64,000 nucleotides of DNA from a virus, in IMG/VR virus record IMGVR_UViG_3300007609_001486, positions 18,511-82,510 of that record, one strand, 5' to 3'. Positions 27,528 to 36,817 of the stretch are shown here, piece after piece (the stretch's first letter is position 1; each line of letters opens with the position of its first letter). A program made the translations under genes and the position numbers. The notes beneath the pieces are model-generated. The model saw only the letters and a list, made by a program, of their open reading frames with translations. It did no database searches and had not been told where the DNA came from.

Positions 27528-28728
27528 TACAATTGATTTACTTACAGGGGGAGTATTTCAGGTAACTTGGGATACAGGTCGTAGATGTAATTACGATTGT
27601 TCATACTGCCCCGCAATACGGCACGATAATTTTTCTCCGCATGCAACATTAGAAGAATTAAAAAATAACACAGACTTCCTATTTGAATATATTGACTTGC
27701 ATATGCAGTATAGAAAATATAAGTCTGCTAATATAGGGTTTACTGGAGGAGAGCCCACCGTTAATCCTAATTTTATTCCATTTGCCAAATACCTTAAAAC
27801 AGAATACGAAAACAAATACAGAGATAAATGGAACTGCGGATTTGCGCTTACGACAAATGGTGCAATGGGTAAAAAAATGGCCAATGCGGTCATGGAAAAC
27901 TTTGGCTTTGCAACAGTTAGTTATCATGCTGAGAGTGATAACAAATTAAAACAGCAGGTTAGAGACAGAATTATGCAATTCCATACCGAAGGACCTGACC
28001 ACAATTTTGGTGTTAGTGTTAATGTAATGTTTCATGCAGCCTACTTTGACGAATGTAAAGACCTATGTGATTTCCTACATGATAATGGTGTTAAATATGT
28101 GCCTCGTGTAATAGGAGAAGAACCAGGAAGTCGAAGTAATTTTGCTCACACCTATTCAGACGATCAACTTGATTACATGAAAAATTATTGGCAATACAAA
28201 AATGCTGAATTAAATGGAGAGAAAGAAGTTTCAGACCGTCTTAGGGCCACAGGCGAACCGACTCCAGAAGAAATAAAAGCCAAAGAATTAGAAATAATAA
28301 AGAAAAAAGAATCCGAAAAGAAAGGTTATAAAATAGGAAGGCCGTGTTGCGGAAGCAGAGAAATGTGTCTAAGTAACGCGGGCGAAAGCAGAAAGAGTAC
28401 TTTCGTTGACTTTAGAGAGTTTAAAGGTTGGCATTGCAGTGTAAATTGGTTCTTCCTGCATCTAGAGCAACAAACAGATAGTGTATTCCATCATCAAACC
28501 TGTCAAGCAAGGTTTGATAAAACTAGAGGGCCTATAGGAAAAATTAGTGAAGGAAAAAAACTTATAGCCCAATTAAAACAACAAATGGAAAGCGGAACTT
28601 TACCTACTGTGATATGTCCTAAACATACATGCGGATGCGGATTATGTGCACCTAAAAGCCAGTATGAAGAGAATTACTACGATGTTATTAAAGGTCATAT
28701 AGATACAAATATTATTGGAAAAGCATAA
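27517..28728 (+). CDS. Radical SAM protein, type C (403 aa)
   Basis: W-D-T-G-R-R-C24-N-Y-D-C28-S-Y-C31-P opens the core, and F-T-G-G-E-P-T-V-N-P near residue 82 is the SAM amino-binding motif. The half-barrel continues through T-T-N-G. A charged helical insertion (residues 235-270) is followed by a Cys-rich C-terminus: R-P-C-C-G-S-R-E-M-C, F-K-G-W-H-C, Q-T-C and I-C-P-K-H-T-C-G-C-G-L-C. The F-K-G-W-x-C and terminal C-x-C marks recur in the type C proteins at 30503 and 33958. The tail could bind one or more auxiliary clusters. Confidence 0.88.
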   Translation: MSFDTIDLLTGGVFQVTWDTGRRCNYDCSYCPAIRHDNFSPHATLEELKNNTDFLFEYIDLHMQYRKYKSANIGFTGGEPTVNPNFIPFAKYLKTEYENKYRDKWNCGFALTTNGAMGKKMANAVMENFGFATVSYHAESDNKLKQQVRDRIMQFHTEGPDHNFGVSVNVMFHAAYFDECKDLCDFLHDNGVKYVPRVIGEEPGSRSNFAHTYSDDQLDYMKNYWQYKNAELNGEKEVSDRLRATGEPTPEEIKAKELEIIKKKESEKKGYKIGRPCCGSREMCLSNAGESRKSTFVDFREFKGWHCSVNWFFLHLEQQTDSVFHHQTCQARFDKTRGPIGKISEGKKLIAQLKQQMESGTLPTVICPKHTCGCGLCAPKSQYEENYYDVIKGHIDTNIIGKA

Positions 28729-28732
28729 AGTT

Positions 28733-29959
28733 ATGTCAAGAAATACATATTGTAAATATCCCTTTAAACAACTGGCAATGAAAAATTTTGAAAATAATAA
28801 AGCAAGGTCGTTTTGGCCTTGTTGTAACATGCCAAACACTCAAGAAGGAGTTTATGATCCTGATGTTTTAGGTACCGGAGAAATAAGCAATTTGACTCCG
28901 GAAGAAATGTTTAATCATCCTAGAATGGACCAATTGCGCAATAATCTTATTGCAGGAATAAGAGATCCTGCATGTAGTGTATGCTGGAAAATGGAAGATA
29001 AAGGACTTAAATCATATAGAAATAATTCTTTTGACGAAAACACCGCTCTAGATTATGAAAAAAATCTAGAAATAATTGATGTGACTATTTCAAATATTTG
29101 TAACCTTAGGTGTAGAATGTGCACCCCTGGTAACAGTAATCTGTTAATGAAAGACCACAAATACTTCGAAGAAAACAATTTATTATCAGAATTAGGCGAT
29201 GCAATTAAAGACAGATGGAGCGCAAGTGTACCGCATGCTACACACCAGTCTCCTCAGTGGAAATGGCTTTTAGAAAATCCTAGTAAAATTAAAATGCTTA
29301 AAATGTCAGGAGGAGAACCATTTTATGATAAAGAAGTGATCAAACTTTTGCAAAGCTATATTGACAATGACACTGCAAAGGATATAGTCTTAGCCTTTCA
29401 CACAAACGGAACACAATTTGACGATAATCTGATAAGCATGCTTCAACAATTTAAAGGAAATAAACATACACTCAGCATAGACGGCGTCAACAAGGTTTAT
29501 GACTATATCAGATATCCAGGAACATTTAAAGAAATAGAAAATCAGTTACCAAAATATATCAGTGAAGTTGTTGACGTAGAAGATTGGGTTGATTTTAATT
29601 TTGTTTTGACCTCTCTAAATGTGCTTAATGCTGGCGATTACATAAAATGGTGTTTATCCCTTGTGCAAAAGCCTGCTCTTGTTTTTACAGAAGTATATCC
29701 TACCGAGCGTGGCATTGCAATTAAAAGACTGCCTTGCTATATATTAGAGGAAGCAAAACGCAGAATTATACCTTATATGGATGTTCCTTATGTAGATTAC
29801 GCAGTGAGCGAACTTATAAATCAAATTAATTGGGCAATAAAGAATAATAACGAAGATAAGAGTTTATTGCTAAAGGAAATTACATTGTTTGATAGATCGA
29901 GGAATCAATATTTTGGAGATTATATAGATCCATTGCTTACAGATTGGTTAGAATCATGA
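28733..29959 (+). CDS. Radical SAM protein, type A (408 aa)
   Basis: Start set at ATG 28733, four bases after the preceding stop; it gives an N-terminus (M-S-R-N-T-Y-C-K-Y-P-F) aligned with other type A members. The N-terminal module has C7, W-P-C-C-N-M and P-A-C-S-V-C-W. The core has C123-x3-C127-x2-C130 (I-C-N-L-R-C-R-M-C-T-P-G-N-S) and M-S-G-G-E-P-F near 190. Then T-N-G-T and S-I-D-G-V-N. ATGA overlap with the next gene, an SDR-like protein that separates it from a type C partner. Confidence 0.9.
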   Translation: MSRNTYCKYPFKQLAMKNFENNKARSFWPCCNMPNTQEGVYDPDVLGTGEISNLTPEEMFNHPRMDQLRNNLIAGIRDPACSVCWKMEDKGLKSYRNNSFDENTALDYEKNLEIIDVTISNICNLRCRMCTPGNSNLLMKDHKYFEENNLLSELGDAIKDRWSASVPHATHQSPQWKWLLENPSKIKMLKMSGGEPFYDKEVIKLLQSYIDNDTAKDIVLAFHTNGTQFDDNLISMLQQFKGNKHTLSIDGVNKVYDYIRYPGTFKEIENQLPKYISEVVDVEDWVDFNFVLTSLNVLNAGDYIKWCLSLVQKPALVFTEVYPTERGIAIKRLPCYILEEAKRRIIPYMDVPYVDYAVSELINQINWAIKNNNEDKSLLLKEITLFDRSRNQYFGDYIDPLLTDWLES

Positions 29960-30510
29960 TAATAACCGGAAATCCAAATCAAGGACTAGCCCGAGCACTA
30001 TCTAAAATTTTTCCGACTGCAGAATTTTTCAGTAAGTCGACCGGATGGGATTTATGCAAAACAGAACACCAGCAACAATTTGCAAAACTCTGTCTATCCC
30101 ATGACACAATTATAAACTGTGTAGCACTATGGCGGTTTGAACAAACCACCCTCTTAGACGCAATATATAGGTCGTGTGTGGACGCAAATCATACTCCGCA
30201 TATAGTATGCATAGGAAGCACAACTGACAGAGTAAAAAACGGAAAGCCTTGGCTATATAATGCAGAGAAAAAAGCACTCAGGGATTACAGTAACACTTTA
30301 GCTATAGGCGGAGTGTGGTCTGACAAACCAAAAGTAAGTTATATTAGTTTTGGCACACTTTCAAACAAGCAAGAAAAACATACTGATAGAAAGTGTCTTG
30401 ATATAGACACAGCTGCTCAGTACGTTCAGTGGTTGATAGAACAACCTAAACATGTTAATATAAATGAGATAAGTATAGATCCTATGCAATGCGAGAAATG
30501 GTATGAATGA
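29956..30510 (+). CDS. Short SDR/Rossmann-type NAD(P)-dependent oxidoreductase
   Basis: 184 aa from ATG 29956 (ATGA overlap). I-I-T-G-N-P-N-Q-G-L-A-R-A-L at residues 2-15 is a modified TGxxxGxG dinucleotide loop. I-G-S-T-T supplies the catalytic Ser/Thr region, and Y-N-A-E-K is the Y-x-x-x-K pair of short-chain dehydrogenases. It is shorter than typical SDRs (about 250 aa) and lacks the long C-terminal substrate loop. It lies between radical SAM genes with overlapping ends, so it probably reduces or oxidises an intermediate of the same pathway. A second SDR lies at 40537. Confidence 0.6.
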   Translation: MIITGNPNQGLARALSKIFPTAEFFSKSTGWDLCKTEHQQQFAKLCLSHDTIINCVALWRFEQTTLLDAIYRSCVDANHTPHIVCIGSTTDRVKNGKPWLYNAEKKALRDYSNTLAIGGVWSDKPKVSYISFGTLSNKQEKHTDRKCLDIDTAAQYVQWLIEQPKHVNINEISIDPMQCEKWYE

Positions 30511-31618
30511 AGATCTCAAATGGAGTAATTACGATTTTACGAAAATTCCCTTTCATGATATTACGCAAGTAGGCCAGCGCACACTTTTATACAGAGATAT
30601 CTTCACAGTGTCGTGGCTCCTTGGAAGATTCTGTAATTATAGATGTAGCTATTGCTGGCCATACGCCAGATCTGACAAAAAAGATCATCGACCGACAGAA
30701 CTTTGTCTTAAAACAATAGATGAAATAAAGCGCCAAGCACGGGATAACGGATTTAACAGTTTTCATTTTAGTCTCAGCGGTGGAGAACCAACTTTTCATC
30801 CAGGATATTTAGATATTTTAAAATACCTTGCAGACGATGTACAGAATACTAATTATACCAGTATTCATATGACTAGTAATTGTAGTCGAAATATGAAATG
30901 GTTTGAAGAATATGTGGAAAGCGCAAAACCCTTCCACCGTGCAAGTATAACTGCAAGCTTACACACAGAGCATGTAAACACTCCGGAAAAAATGCAGGAA
31001 TTTGCGGACAAATTAATCTTTTGCCAAGAACATGATGTTCAAGTGACCATTAACCAAGTAATGGTCCCAGACTGGTTTGAACGAGATTGGGAAAATGCTC
31101 TTTTCTTTCATGAGCAGGGCATAAATGTAACGTTAAAACCTCAGAGCGACCCCACGGCCAGCAGGGTTGTTGATGGGTATACCGAAGACATGTTAAAACG
31201 ATTATATAACGGAATGCCTCAGAGAGCATATACAGAATTAAAAAGAAAATGGGCAGGTAGACCCAAGCCCAACTTTCAAATTCCAGTTGGAGTAAACGGA
31301 AAAAATGATGCTAGTGTGCCGTGGCATATGCAAGTTGAGTTTAAAGATTCCACCGGCAAAAAATGGTACATGGATCAAGCAGAAAGGTTTAATGCATTCA
31401 ACTTTAACAAATTTAAAGGTTGGAACTGCAATGCAGGCTTCCAAGGTATTATAATTAGAGAGCCCGACGGAAGCGTTAAACGGTCTTATAGTTGCCATGA
31501 TGTTCCTTTAGGAAATATAGAAACAGGATTTAATTTATTTGACCAACCGATGCCTTGCATAACTGAAAGTTGTGTAAGTTCTGCAGATAGCAAGATTCCA
31601 AAAAGAAAAGATGTATAA
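30503..31618 (+). CDS. Radical SAM protein, type C (371 aa)
   Basis: W-L-L-G-R-F-C44-N-Y-R-C48-S-Y-C51-W forms the cluster loop, and L-S-G-G-E-P-T-F-H-P near residue 92 follows. A 40-residue N-terminal extension precedes the core, unlike the other type C proteins. The C-terminus has F-K-G-W-N-C, Y-S-C-H-D-V-P-L-G-N-I and P-C-I-T-E-S-C, matching the type C tail. It is ATGA-style coupled to the SDR upstream and to a type B gene downstream. It probably carries an auxiliary cluster. Confidence 0.88.
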   Translation: MNEDLKWSNYDFTKIPFHDITQVGQRTLLYRDIFTVSWLLGRFCNYRCSYCWPYARSDKKDHRPTELCLKTIDEIKRQARDNGFNSFHFSLSGGEPTFHPGYLDILKYLADDVQNTNYTSIHMTSNCSRNMKWFEEYVESAKPFHRASITASLHTEHVNTPEKMQEFADKLIFCQEHDVQVTINQVMVPDWFERDWENALFFHEQGINVTLKPQSDPTASRVVDGYTEDMLKRLYNGMPQRAYTELKRKWAGRPKPNFQIPVGVNGKNDASVPWHMQVEFKDSTGKKWYMDQAERFNAFNFNKFKGWNCNAGFQGIIIREPDGSVKRSYSCHDVPLGNIETGFNLFDQPMPCITESCVSSADSKIPKRKDV

Positions 31619-32663
31619 TGTAAACGATGTTCGGGAATTACATATTGAGCTGACAGATAAATGCCAGGCGCAATGTCCTATGTGTGCTAGGAATTATAAC
31701 GGATATGGCACTAGAACTTTTATTGAAAATAGAGAAATATCATTCAACGAGTTTAAAGAATGGTTCCCTGAAGAATTCCTAGCACGATTAGATAATTTTT
31801 ACAGTTGTGGTAACTATGGTGATCCTGCATTTGCTAGTGACTGTCTAGAAATATTTGCATATGCTCGCAAATGTAATCCTACCGCCAAAATGTCATTACA
31901 TACTAATGGCGGCATGCGCAATCCGAAATGGTGGTCCGAACTTGCAAAACATAATATTGAGGTTGTATTTGCGGTAGACGGATTCAAGGGTAAACATGAA
32001 CTTTATCGTAAAAATACAAAATTTGAAAAGGTAATTGAAAACTTAAAAGCATTTATCGATGCAGGCGGAAGTGCCTGTGTTGATAGTTTAGTATTTGCAC
32101 ATAACGAATTTGAAACAGAATTATTAGAAGATTATTTGTTAAAATTAGGTGTCAAATACGTAAACTTTGTTAGCACTACTAGGTTTTACGAAATGAAAGA
32201 ATTCTATGTTTATAACGAAGATAAAAATTTTCAATATTCGTTAAAGCCACCAACATTACCTCCTTATAAACGGGAACCTAATAATACATTAGAGTCTTTA
32301 TTAAACCATAACGTAAGAAAACAAGTAGTACACGATGCTGTAATTTCTCCAAAATGTACTAGTGTAAAAGGAATCTACGTTGATCCAAGGGGAAACTTAT
32401 ATCCCTGCTGTCTAATAGGACACGATTATATTGAGGATGACGTAAAGGAAATTCTGCCAGTACACACCTTACATAATATTTCAATAAAACACACTAAGAA
32501 TATTCTTGGTAAAGTAGGATTACAAAACTGTAAAGATAGAATATTATATACAAATGAAGTTTTATTTAAAGATTTTGATAAAACATGGAGTAATGAAGAC
32601 AAATGTTTAACATGTGTAAATGCTTGCTCTAAAACAGTATACGAGTATACAAAAAATGTCTAA
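31611..32663 (+). CDS. Radical SAM/SPASM protein, type B (350 aa)
   Basis: C18-x3-C22-x2-C25 (K-C-Q-A-Q-C-P-M-C-A-R-N), then S-C-G-N-Y-G-D-P in place of GGE, and A-V-D-G-F-K-G. The C-terminal SPASM-like half has S-P-K-C-T-S, N-L-Y-P-C-C-L-I-G-H-D and a terminal K-C-L-T-C-V-N-A-C. Along its full length it is the intact model for the split gene at 22876-23953. Its last codons read K-N-V-stop and overlap the next ATG in ATGTCTAA. Confidence 0.9.
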   Translation: MYNVNDVRELHIELTDKCQAQCPMCARNYNGYGTRTFIENREISFNEFKEWFPEEFLARLDNFYSCGNYGDPAFASDCLEIFAYARKCNPTAKMSLHTNGGMRNPKWWSELAKHNIEVVFAVDGFKGKHELYRKNTKFEKVIENLKAFIDAGGSACVDSLVFAHNEFETELLEDYLLKLGVKYVNFVSTTRFYEMKEFYVYNEDKNFQYSLKPPTLPPYKREPNNTLESLLNHNVRKQVVHDAVISPKCTSVKGIYVDPRGNLYPCCLIGHDYIEDDVKEILPVHTLHNISIKHTKNILGKVGLQNCKDRILYTNEVLFKDFDKTWSNEDKCLTCVNACSKTVYEYTKNV

Positions 32664-33975
32664 GATAGATAAATTGAAAAAAGAAATAGAGGAAAAAACA
32701 GGATCTACTACATTCTGTGCGTTACCTTGGACGCATGTTGCGACAGAAACAAACGGCTCTATGCGGTTGTGCTGTGCATCTAATACTAAAGGCATTGTAT
32801 CTAATCCTAAAAATACCGGCACTCAGGCAACTTTAGACAATACTACAATCACTAAAGAATGGAATAACGAATATTACAAGAATATTCGTAACAAAATGTT
32901 ATCAAATGAAGAGCCCTTAGATTGTCAAAAGTGTTTCCAACAAGAAAAATTAGGGATTATCTCTAAACGACTTTGGGAAACCAGAGAATGGCTTAATAGA
33001 CGTTTGGATACATCTTTCCTATCTGAGATTGCAGAGCCACCAGTATACTTAGATTTACGTTTAGGCAATAGCTGTAATTTAAAATGCGTAATGTGCTCTC
33101 CGCATGACAGTTCACAGTGGGTAAAGGATTATAAAAATTTAAACGCAGAAACCAAAGCACTGGTAGATTGGGATCAAGAAACAAAAAATCCTTTTTGGCA
33201 TAGAAATAAACCTTTTATACACGATCTTTATAAATTAATACCTACCTTGGAACAAGTTCAGTTTGCAGGCGGAGAGCCTTTAATGATCCCTGAACATTTT
33301 AATTTATTAAACGAAATTATAAATGAAGGACGAAGTCACCATGTAGTTTTGAAATATAATACCAATGGTACAATTGTTAATGATGAGATCTTAGACATAT
33401 GGAAAAATTTTAAAAAAGTCAAAGTTTCTATAAGTTTAGACGGAATAGAGGGCAGAGGTGAATATATCAGACACCCGATGGCTTGGGAGCAAATTAAAGA
33501 AAATCTACAAATCCTTGATAAATCACCGGAAAACATTGATGTAAATTTAGCTGTCACAGTTCAATTATTAAACATAAAACATTTGCCTGATTTTGCGAAA
33601 TGGAAAATTGCACAAAAATTTAAAAAAATTAATTTAGAAATTATAGAAGGATATCAAATAGGCGCAGGTATTTTTAACATGCATCTCCTTTATATTCCTA
33701 CCTTTTTAAGTATTCAGTGTTTACCAGAACAAGATAAAAAAGAAGTGGAAGAAAGTTTTTTACAATTTAAAAAGTGGCTTAAAGACAATTATAACCAATC
33801 ATTTTGGCATAATCCTGTTGGCTGGCAAAAATGGCAATCATTGTTAGATTACATGTATAAACACGATGGATCCGACCAAATTCCTAATTTTCAAAAATAT
33901 ATTTTAAATTTAGATTCTATAAGAGGAACTGATGCAAAAGAAATATTTCCTGAACTATCACATCTTTTTCTTTGA
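32656..33975 (+). CDS. Radical SAM protein, type A (439 aa)
   Basis: Start at ATG 32656, coupled to the preceding stop. A short charged helix precedes the N-terminal module (F-C-A-L-P-W, R-L-C-C-A-S-N, D-C-Q-K-C-F). The core has C140-x3-C144-x2-C147 (S-C-N-L-K-C-V-M-C-S-P-H-D-S-S) and Q-F-A-G-G-E-P-L near 205. S-P-H-D-S-S is shared only with the gene at 23983, so these two are the closest pair. The 3' end overlaps the convergent type C gene by 18 bp. Confidence 0.9.
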   Translation: MSKIDKLKKEIEEKTGSTTFCALPWTHVATETNGSMRLCCASNTKGIVSNPKNTGTQATLDNTTITKEWNNEYYKNIRNKMLSNEEPLDCQKCFQQEKLGIISKRLWETREWLNRRLDTSFLSEIAEPPVYLDLRLGNSCNLKCVMCSPHDSSQWVKDYKNLNAETKALVDWDQETKNPFWHRNKPFIHDLYKLIPTLEQVQFAGGEPLMIPEHFNLLNEIINEGRSHHVVLKYNTNGTIVNDEILDIWKNFKKVKVSISLDGIEGRGEYIRHPMAWEQIKENLQILDKSPENIDVNLAVTVQLLNIKHLPDFAKWKIAQKFKKINLEIIEGYQIGAGIFNMHLLYIPTFLSIQCLPEQDKKEVEESFLQFKKWLKDNYNQSFWHNPVGWQKWQSLLDYMYKHDGSDQIPNFQKYILNLDSIRGTDAKEIFPELSHLFL

Positions 33976-34851
33976 TATAGGAATATCGCCTGCACAAGTG
34001 CACCAATTTCGTGTGCAAATTACAGGTTCTTCAGGAACTTCAAAACTACCTTCATAGATATTACCTAAACTCCCCCCAACTCTGCATGTAGCACGATGCA
34101 CTTCTCCGTCCCAGTTTATCATTAAACTTTCTAATCCCACATTGCAACTCCATCCCTTGAATTTATTGAGGTGATTCTTTATAATTTCGTTTGCGTGCAT
34201 GGTTGATGTATCATCTATAACACAATTTGGCCTTGCAGTTCCAGTGTTTTGTAGAATCCAGTCTAAATCTTCTGTAGCATACTTTAAATCGTCAAACCAG
34301 TCATGATCGCCATTAGTCCATCTTATGCGTCTTATTACTGTAGGAATATTCATTGATTGCAACATTTCCCATGCTCTTTTTACCATATCCATATATTCGT
34401 GGTGTGCCATTAAATGTACTATTACGTCTCTATCAAATACTTTACCTACATTAATTGCATTGTTTAAACTTTTAGACCATAACTCGTTGTCAAAGTGTAG
34501 ACTGAATACGTATTGATTCACAGGCTGATCAAGGTACCATTGCACATTACGTAACCCGTTTGAAGTTACATTTATCCATTTAACATGCATTGATTCATCT
34601 ATATGATTTATAAGTTCTTCAATTTTAGGGTGAACAGTTGGCTCGCCCCCGGTCAGACTCATTCTTACAGGTTTTGCAAGTTCTTCTAATTTATCTACAG
34701 CATCTAACATATGCTTAATTTCGGCATGGGGACTAAAATTATCATGTATACTCGGAGGACAATAGGCACAATCTAAATTGCATCTTTTACCTATATTCCA
34801 TTCTACTTTAACAGTGTCAGTATTGTCGTAAACATTTTCGACTTTAAACAT
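33958..34851 (-). CDS. Radical SAM protein, type C (297 aa)
   Basis: Smallest type C enzyme. W-N-I-G-K-R-C24-N-L-D-C28-A-Y-C31-P-P, then L-T-G-G-E-P-T-V-H-P near 66. The C-terminus has F-K-G-W-S-C, A-T-C-R-V-G-G-S-L-G-N-I and V-I-C-T-R-N-W-C-T-C. It lacks the helical insertion of the 27517 protein. On the minus strand it follows a type A gene with an 8-bp overlap, the third A-then-C pair in the window. C-N-L-D-C-A-Y-C-P-P plus the S-I-H-D-N-F-S-P-H sequence closely match the 27517 enzyme. Confidence 0.88.
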   Translation of the reverse strand: MFKVENVYDNTDTVKVEWNIGKRCNLDCAYCPPSIHDNFSPHAEIKHMLDAVDKLEELAKPVRMSLTGGEPTVHPKIEELINHIDESMHVKWINVTSNGLRNVQWYLDQPVNQYVFSLHFDNELWSKSLNNAINVGKVFDRDVIVHLMAHHEYMDMVKRAWEMLQSMNIPTVIRRIRWTNGDHDWFDDLKYATEDLDWILQNTGTARPNCVIDDTSTMHANEIIKNHLNKFKGWSCNVGLESLMINWDGEVHRATCRVGGSLGNIYEGSFEVPEEPVICTRNWCTCAGDIPISKKKM

Positions 34852-36109
34852 ATTTCTTAAACTCTGGATTGATATGTTCGAAAGGTCCCTGCGATCTAGT
34901 TTTATCTAATGCGCGATTAAACTCAATAGTTTCCCGCCATAAATGATGTTGATCAGTGGCTTTTATATATGTTATTACGTCGTTAATTTGGTTAATTGTA
35001 AATTCCAATAACTTACCATTATCTTTGACAAGTTTAAAATTTGGAACTTTTTCTTTAACCTGTTCTAGTCTTTTCACTACTTCTTGTTTTAGATCTTTTG
35101 GTAATACTTGAGCAGAAAGAACCCTAGGATGGTCGACACTTTTAGCATAAAATATTATGCCCAAATCATCTAAGAAATATTCTATCATTTTATCTAAGAC
35201 CATAATGTTATTTACTTGGAATGCAACTGCTCCTACAATACGATTAATATTGGGAATATCTTGCATTACTTTTATATTTTTTATTAGGGTTTCCCAATCA
35301 CCATTTCCTCTTACATATTCATAACTTTTACCTATTCCATCTATGCTAACATTTACAGCGACACTTTTAAATCTAGGCCAGTAATCGTGTATATTCCTGC
35401 CACCTTTTATACCTAAAATCGTCCCATTAGTTGCATATTTAATTTCGATATTTTCTCCGTATGTGGAAAGCATATCTAAGATCTTATAATGGTGCGGGTC
35501 CATGAGAGGCTCGCCTCCGGCAAATTCAACCCTTCGGAAATATGGCAACAACTTTTCAAAACTGTTCCACCAGTTTGTGTTATCTTCAAAATGACCTAAA
35601 TAAGGATTCTTTTTGAGGTTTAAATTATCTACCATGTTAGGTAAGAAAACATCGTCGTCCTTATAGTAACCTTCGATAGAATCCCAATCTTTCCACGAAG
35701 TGCTGTCAACAGGATTGCACATTCTGCACTTTAAATTACATAGATTGTTAATTTTAATTTCAATGGTAGGGATTTCAAAAGGCATTGAGTAATCTTCATT
35801 AAGGTTGTCTAAAGCATTAGGATAAAGATTTATTCTTGACTCTGGAATAACATTCTCTATATGTCGTTGTCGTAAACTTTGTACTCCTTGATCCTCCAAC
35901 ATATAACAGGGTAAACATTCAGGCGGCCTCTCATCATTTAACACCTGCTGTCTGATACGTAGCATATTTTCGTTATTCCAAATTTCTTCTAAACTTTCAT
36001 CTTGAATGTAGCCAACAGGGTGACTGCGGCAGCATATTTTTACTGCGCCGTCCTCTCGGGTAGCAAGTCCAGTAAAAGGGTGCATACAAAATGTACAGGA
36101 TTTTTTCAT
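34844..36109 (-). CDS. Radical SAM protein, type A (421 aa)
   Basis: The N-terminal module has C5-T-F-C8-M-H-P-F, K-I-C26-C27 and P-P-E-C65-L-P-C68-Y, with E-E-I-W-N-N between, as in SPASM domains. The core has C124-x3-C128-x2-C131 (L-C-N-L-K-C-R-M-C-N-P) and E-F-A-G-G-E-P-L near 200, then A-T-N-G-T and S-I-D-G-I. Upstream on the minus strand, GATAAGTA lies five bases before the ATG, a weak version of the late motif at the leaderless spacing seen at 36149 and 46651. Translation-coupled to the type C gene. Confidence 0.88.
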   Translation of the reverse strand: MKKSCTFCMHPFTGLATREDGAVKICCRSHPVGYIQDESLEEIWNNENMLRIRQQVLNDERPPECLPCYMLEDQGVQSLRQRHIENVIPESRINLYPNALDNLNEDYSMPFEIPTIEIKINNLCNLKCRMCNPVDSTSWKDWDSIEGYYKDDDVFLPNMVDNLNLKKNPYLGHFEDNTNWWNSFEKLLPYFRRVEFAGGEPLMDPHHYKILDMLSTYGENIEIKYATNGTILGIKGGRNIHDYWPRFKSVAVNVSIDGIGKSYEYVRGNGDWETLIKNIKVMQDIPNINRIVGAVAFQVNNIMVLDKMIEYFLDDLGIIFYAKSVDHPRVLSAQVLPKDLKQEVVKRLEQVKEKVPNFKLVKDNGKLLEFTINQINDVITYIKATDQHHLWRETIEFNRALDKTRSQGPFEHINPEFKKYV

Positions 36110-36135
36110 AATGTTACTTATCTCATATGGCTAAT

Positions 36136-36143
36136 TATAAATA
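36136..36143 (+). promoter_or_regulatory. T4-type late promoter (TATAAATA), five bases before ATG
   Basis: Exact TATAAATA followed by ATTTT and ATG 36149. With T4 spacing (-13 to -6), +1 is the A of that ATG, so the message would be leaderless. A second in-frame ATG at 36164 would have a 15-nt leader without a Shine-Dalgarno sequence. Confidence 0.65.
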
Positions 36144-36148
36144 ATTTT

Positions 36149-36817
36149 ATGATAACTCCCACTATGTATTCATTAGACGAAAATATTTTACAAGAAGCAG
36201 TCAATTCTTTACCTCAAATAAGTTTTAAACTTTCCTTAAATCACCCTACAGAAGATTTTTTTTATAGTCCATGGGTTATAAAAGACGAATATAAAGGCAC
36301 GGTATGGAACGACGTTTTGAAAAGTTTACCAGAAATGCAGGGAGAAGCTAGATTAATAAAACTAGATCCTGGATTTTGTTATTATGCTCATGCTGATATA
36401 GATGACAGATGGCACTTATCGTTACAAGCCGAACATTCCTTTTTAGTTGACATACAAAATGAAAAACTACATAAAGTACAAGTTGATGGAAAATGGTATT
36501 ATTTCGAAGCAACTAATATTCATAGCGCAACAAACTTTAGTAACAAACCTCGTATTCAATTAGTTGTGAGAAAATTATTGCAAAAAAATAAAATTATAGA
36601 TCCCATATGTGTAAATTTAATTTTAAAAGAGTATAGACATGATTATAGATATCTATTTGATAGCACAGTAAGCCCATGGTTAAATAAAGCTAATAAAACT
36701 GGATATATCTCTAACTTTGAAAAGAAAGATAAATCTGTAAAATTTATAATTTCCGAGTATGCGCTAAGTTCGCTTAAACAAATTTTACCAAAGGAGTTTG
36801 AATTAAGATGTCTGTAA
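36149..36817 (+). CDS. 2OG-Fe(II) oxygenase-like protein (aspartyl hydroxylase type)
   Basis: 222 aa from ATG 36149; ATG 36164 is the alternative. An upstream in-frame start at 36002 lies inside the opposite-strand gene and before the promoter, so it is rejected. A-H-A-D near residue 85 supplies H-x-D, and N-I-H-S-A-T-N-F-S-N-K-P-R supplies the distal His plus the Arg that holds 2-oxoglutarate, the pattern of aspartyl/asparaginyl beta-hydroxylases. The C-terminal 80 residues are an extra helical part. It heads a plus-strand run of five oxygenase-like genes. Substrate unknown. Confidence 0.6.
   Translation: MITPTMYSLDENILQEAVNSLPQISFKLSLNHPTEDFFYSPWVIKDEYKGTVWNDVLKSLPEMQGEARLIKLDPGFCYYAHADIDDRWHLSLQAEHSFLVDIQNEKLHKVQVDGKWYYFEATNIHSATNFSNKPRIQLVVRKLLQKNKIIDPICVNLILKEYRHDYRYLFDSTVSPWLNKANKTGYISNFEKKDKSVKFIISEYALSSLKQILPKEFELRCL

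Noticed and set aside
25376-28732. Longer starts for genes at 25388 and 28733
   Set aside because: They add only a few residues inside the previous gene. The chosen ATGs give the 8-bp overlap or the short gap usual in this genome and align with paralogues.
36002-36148. Upstream start for the 36149 oxygenase
   Set aside because: The extension runs through the 5' end of the opposite-strand radical SAM gene and precedes the TATAAATA motif, so it cannot be in the late transcript.
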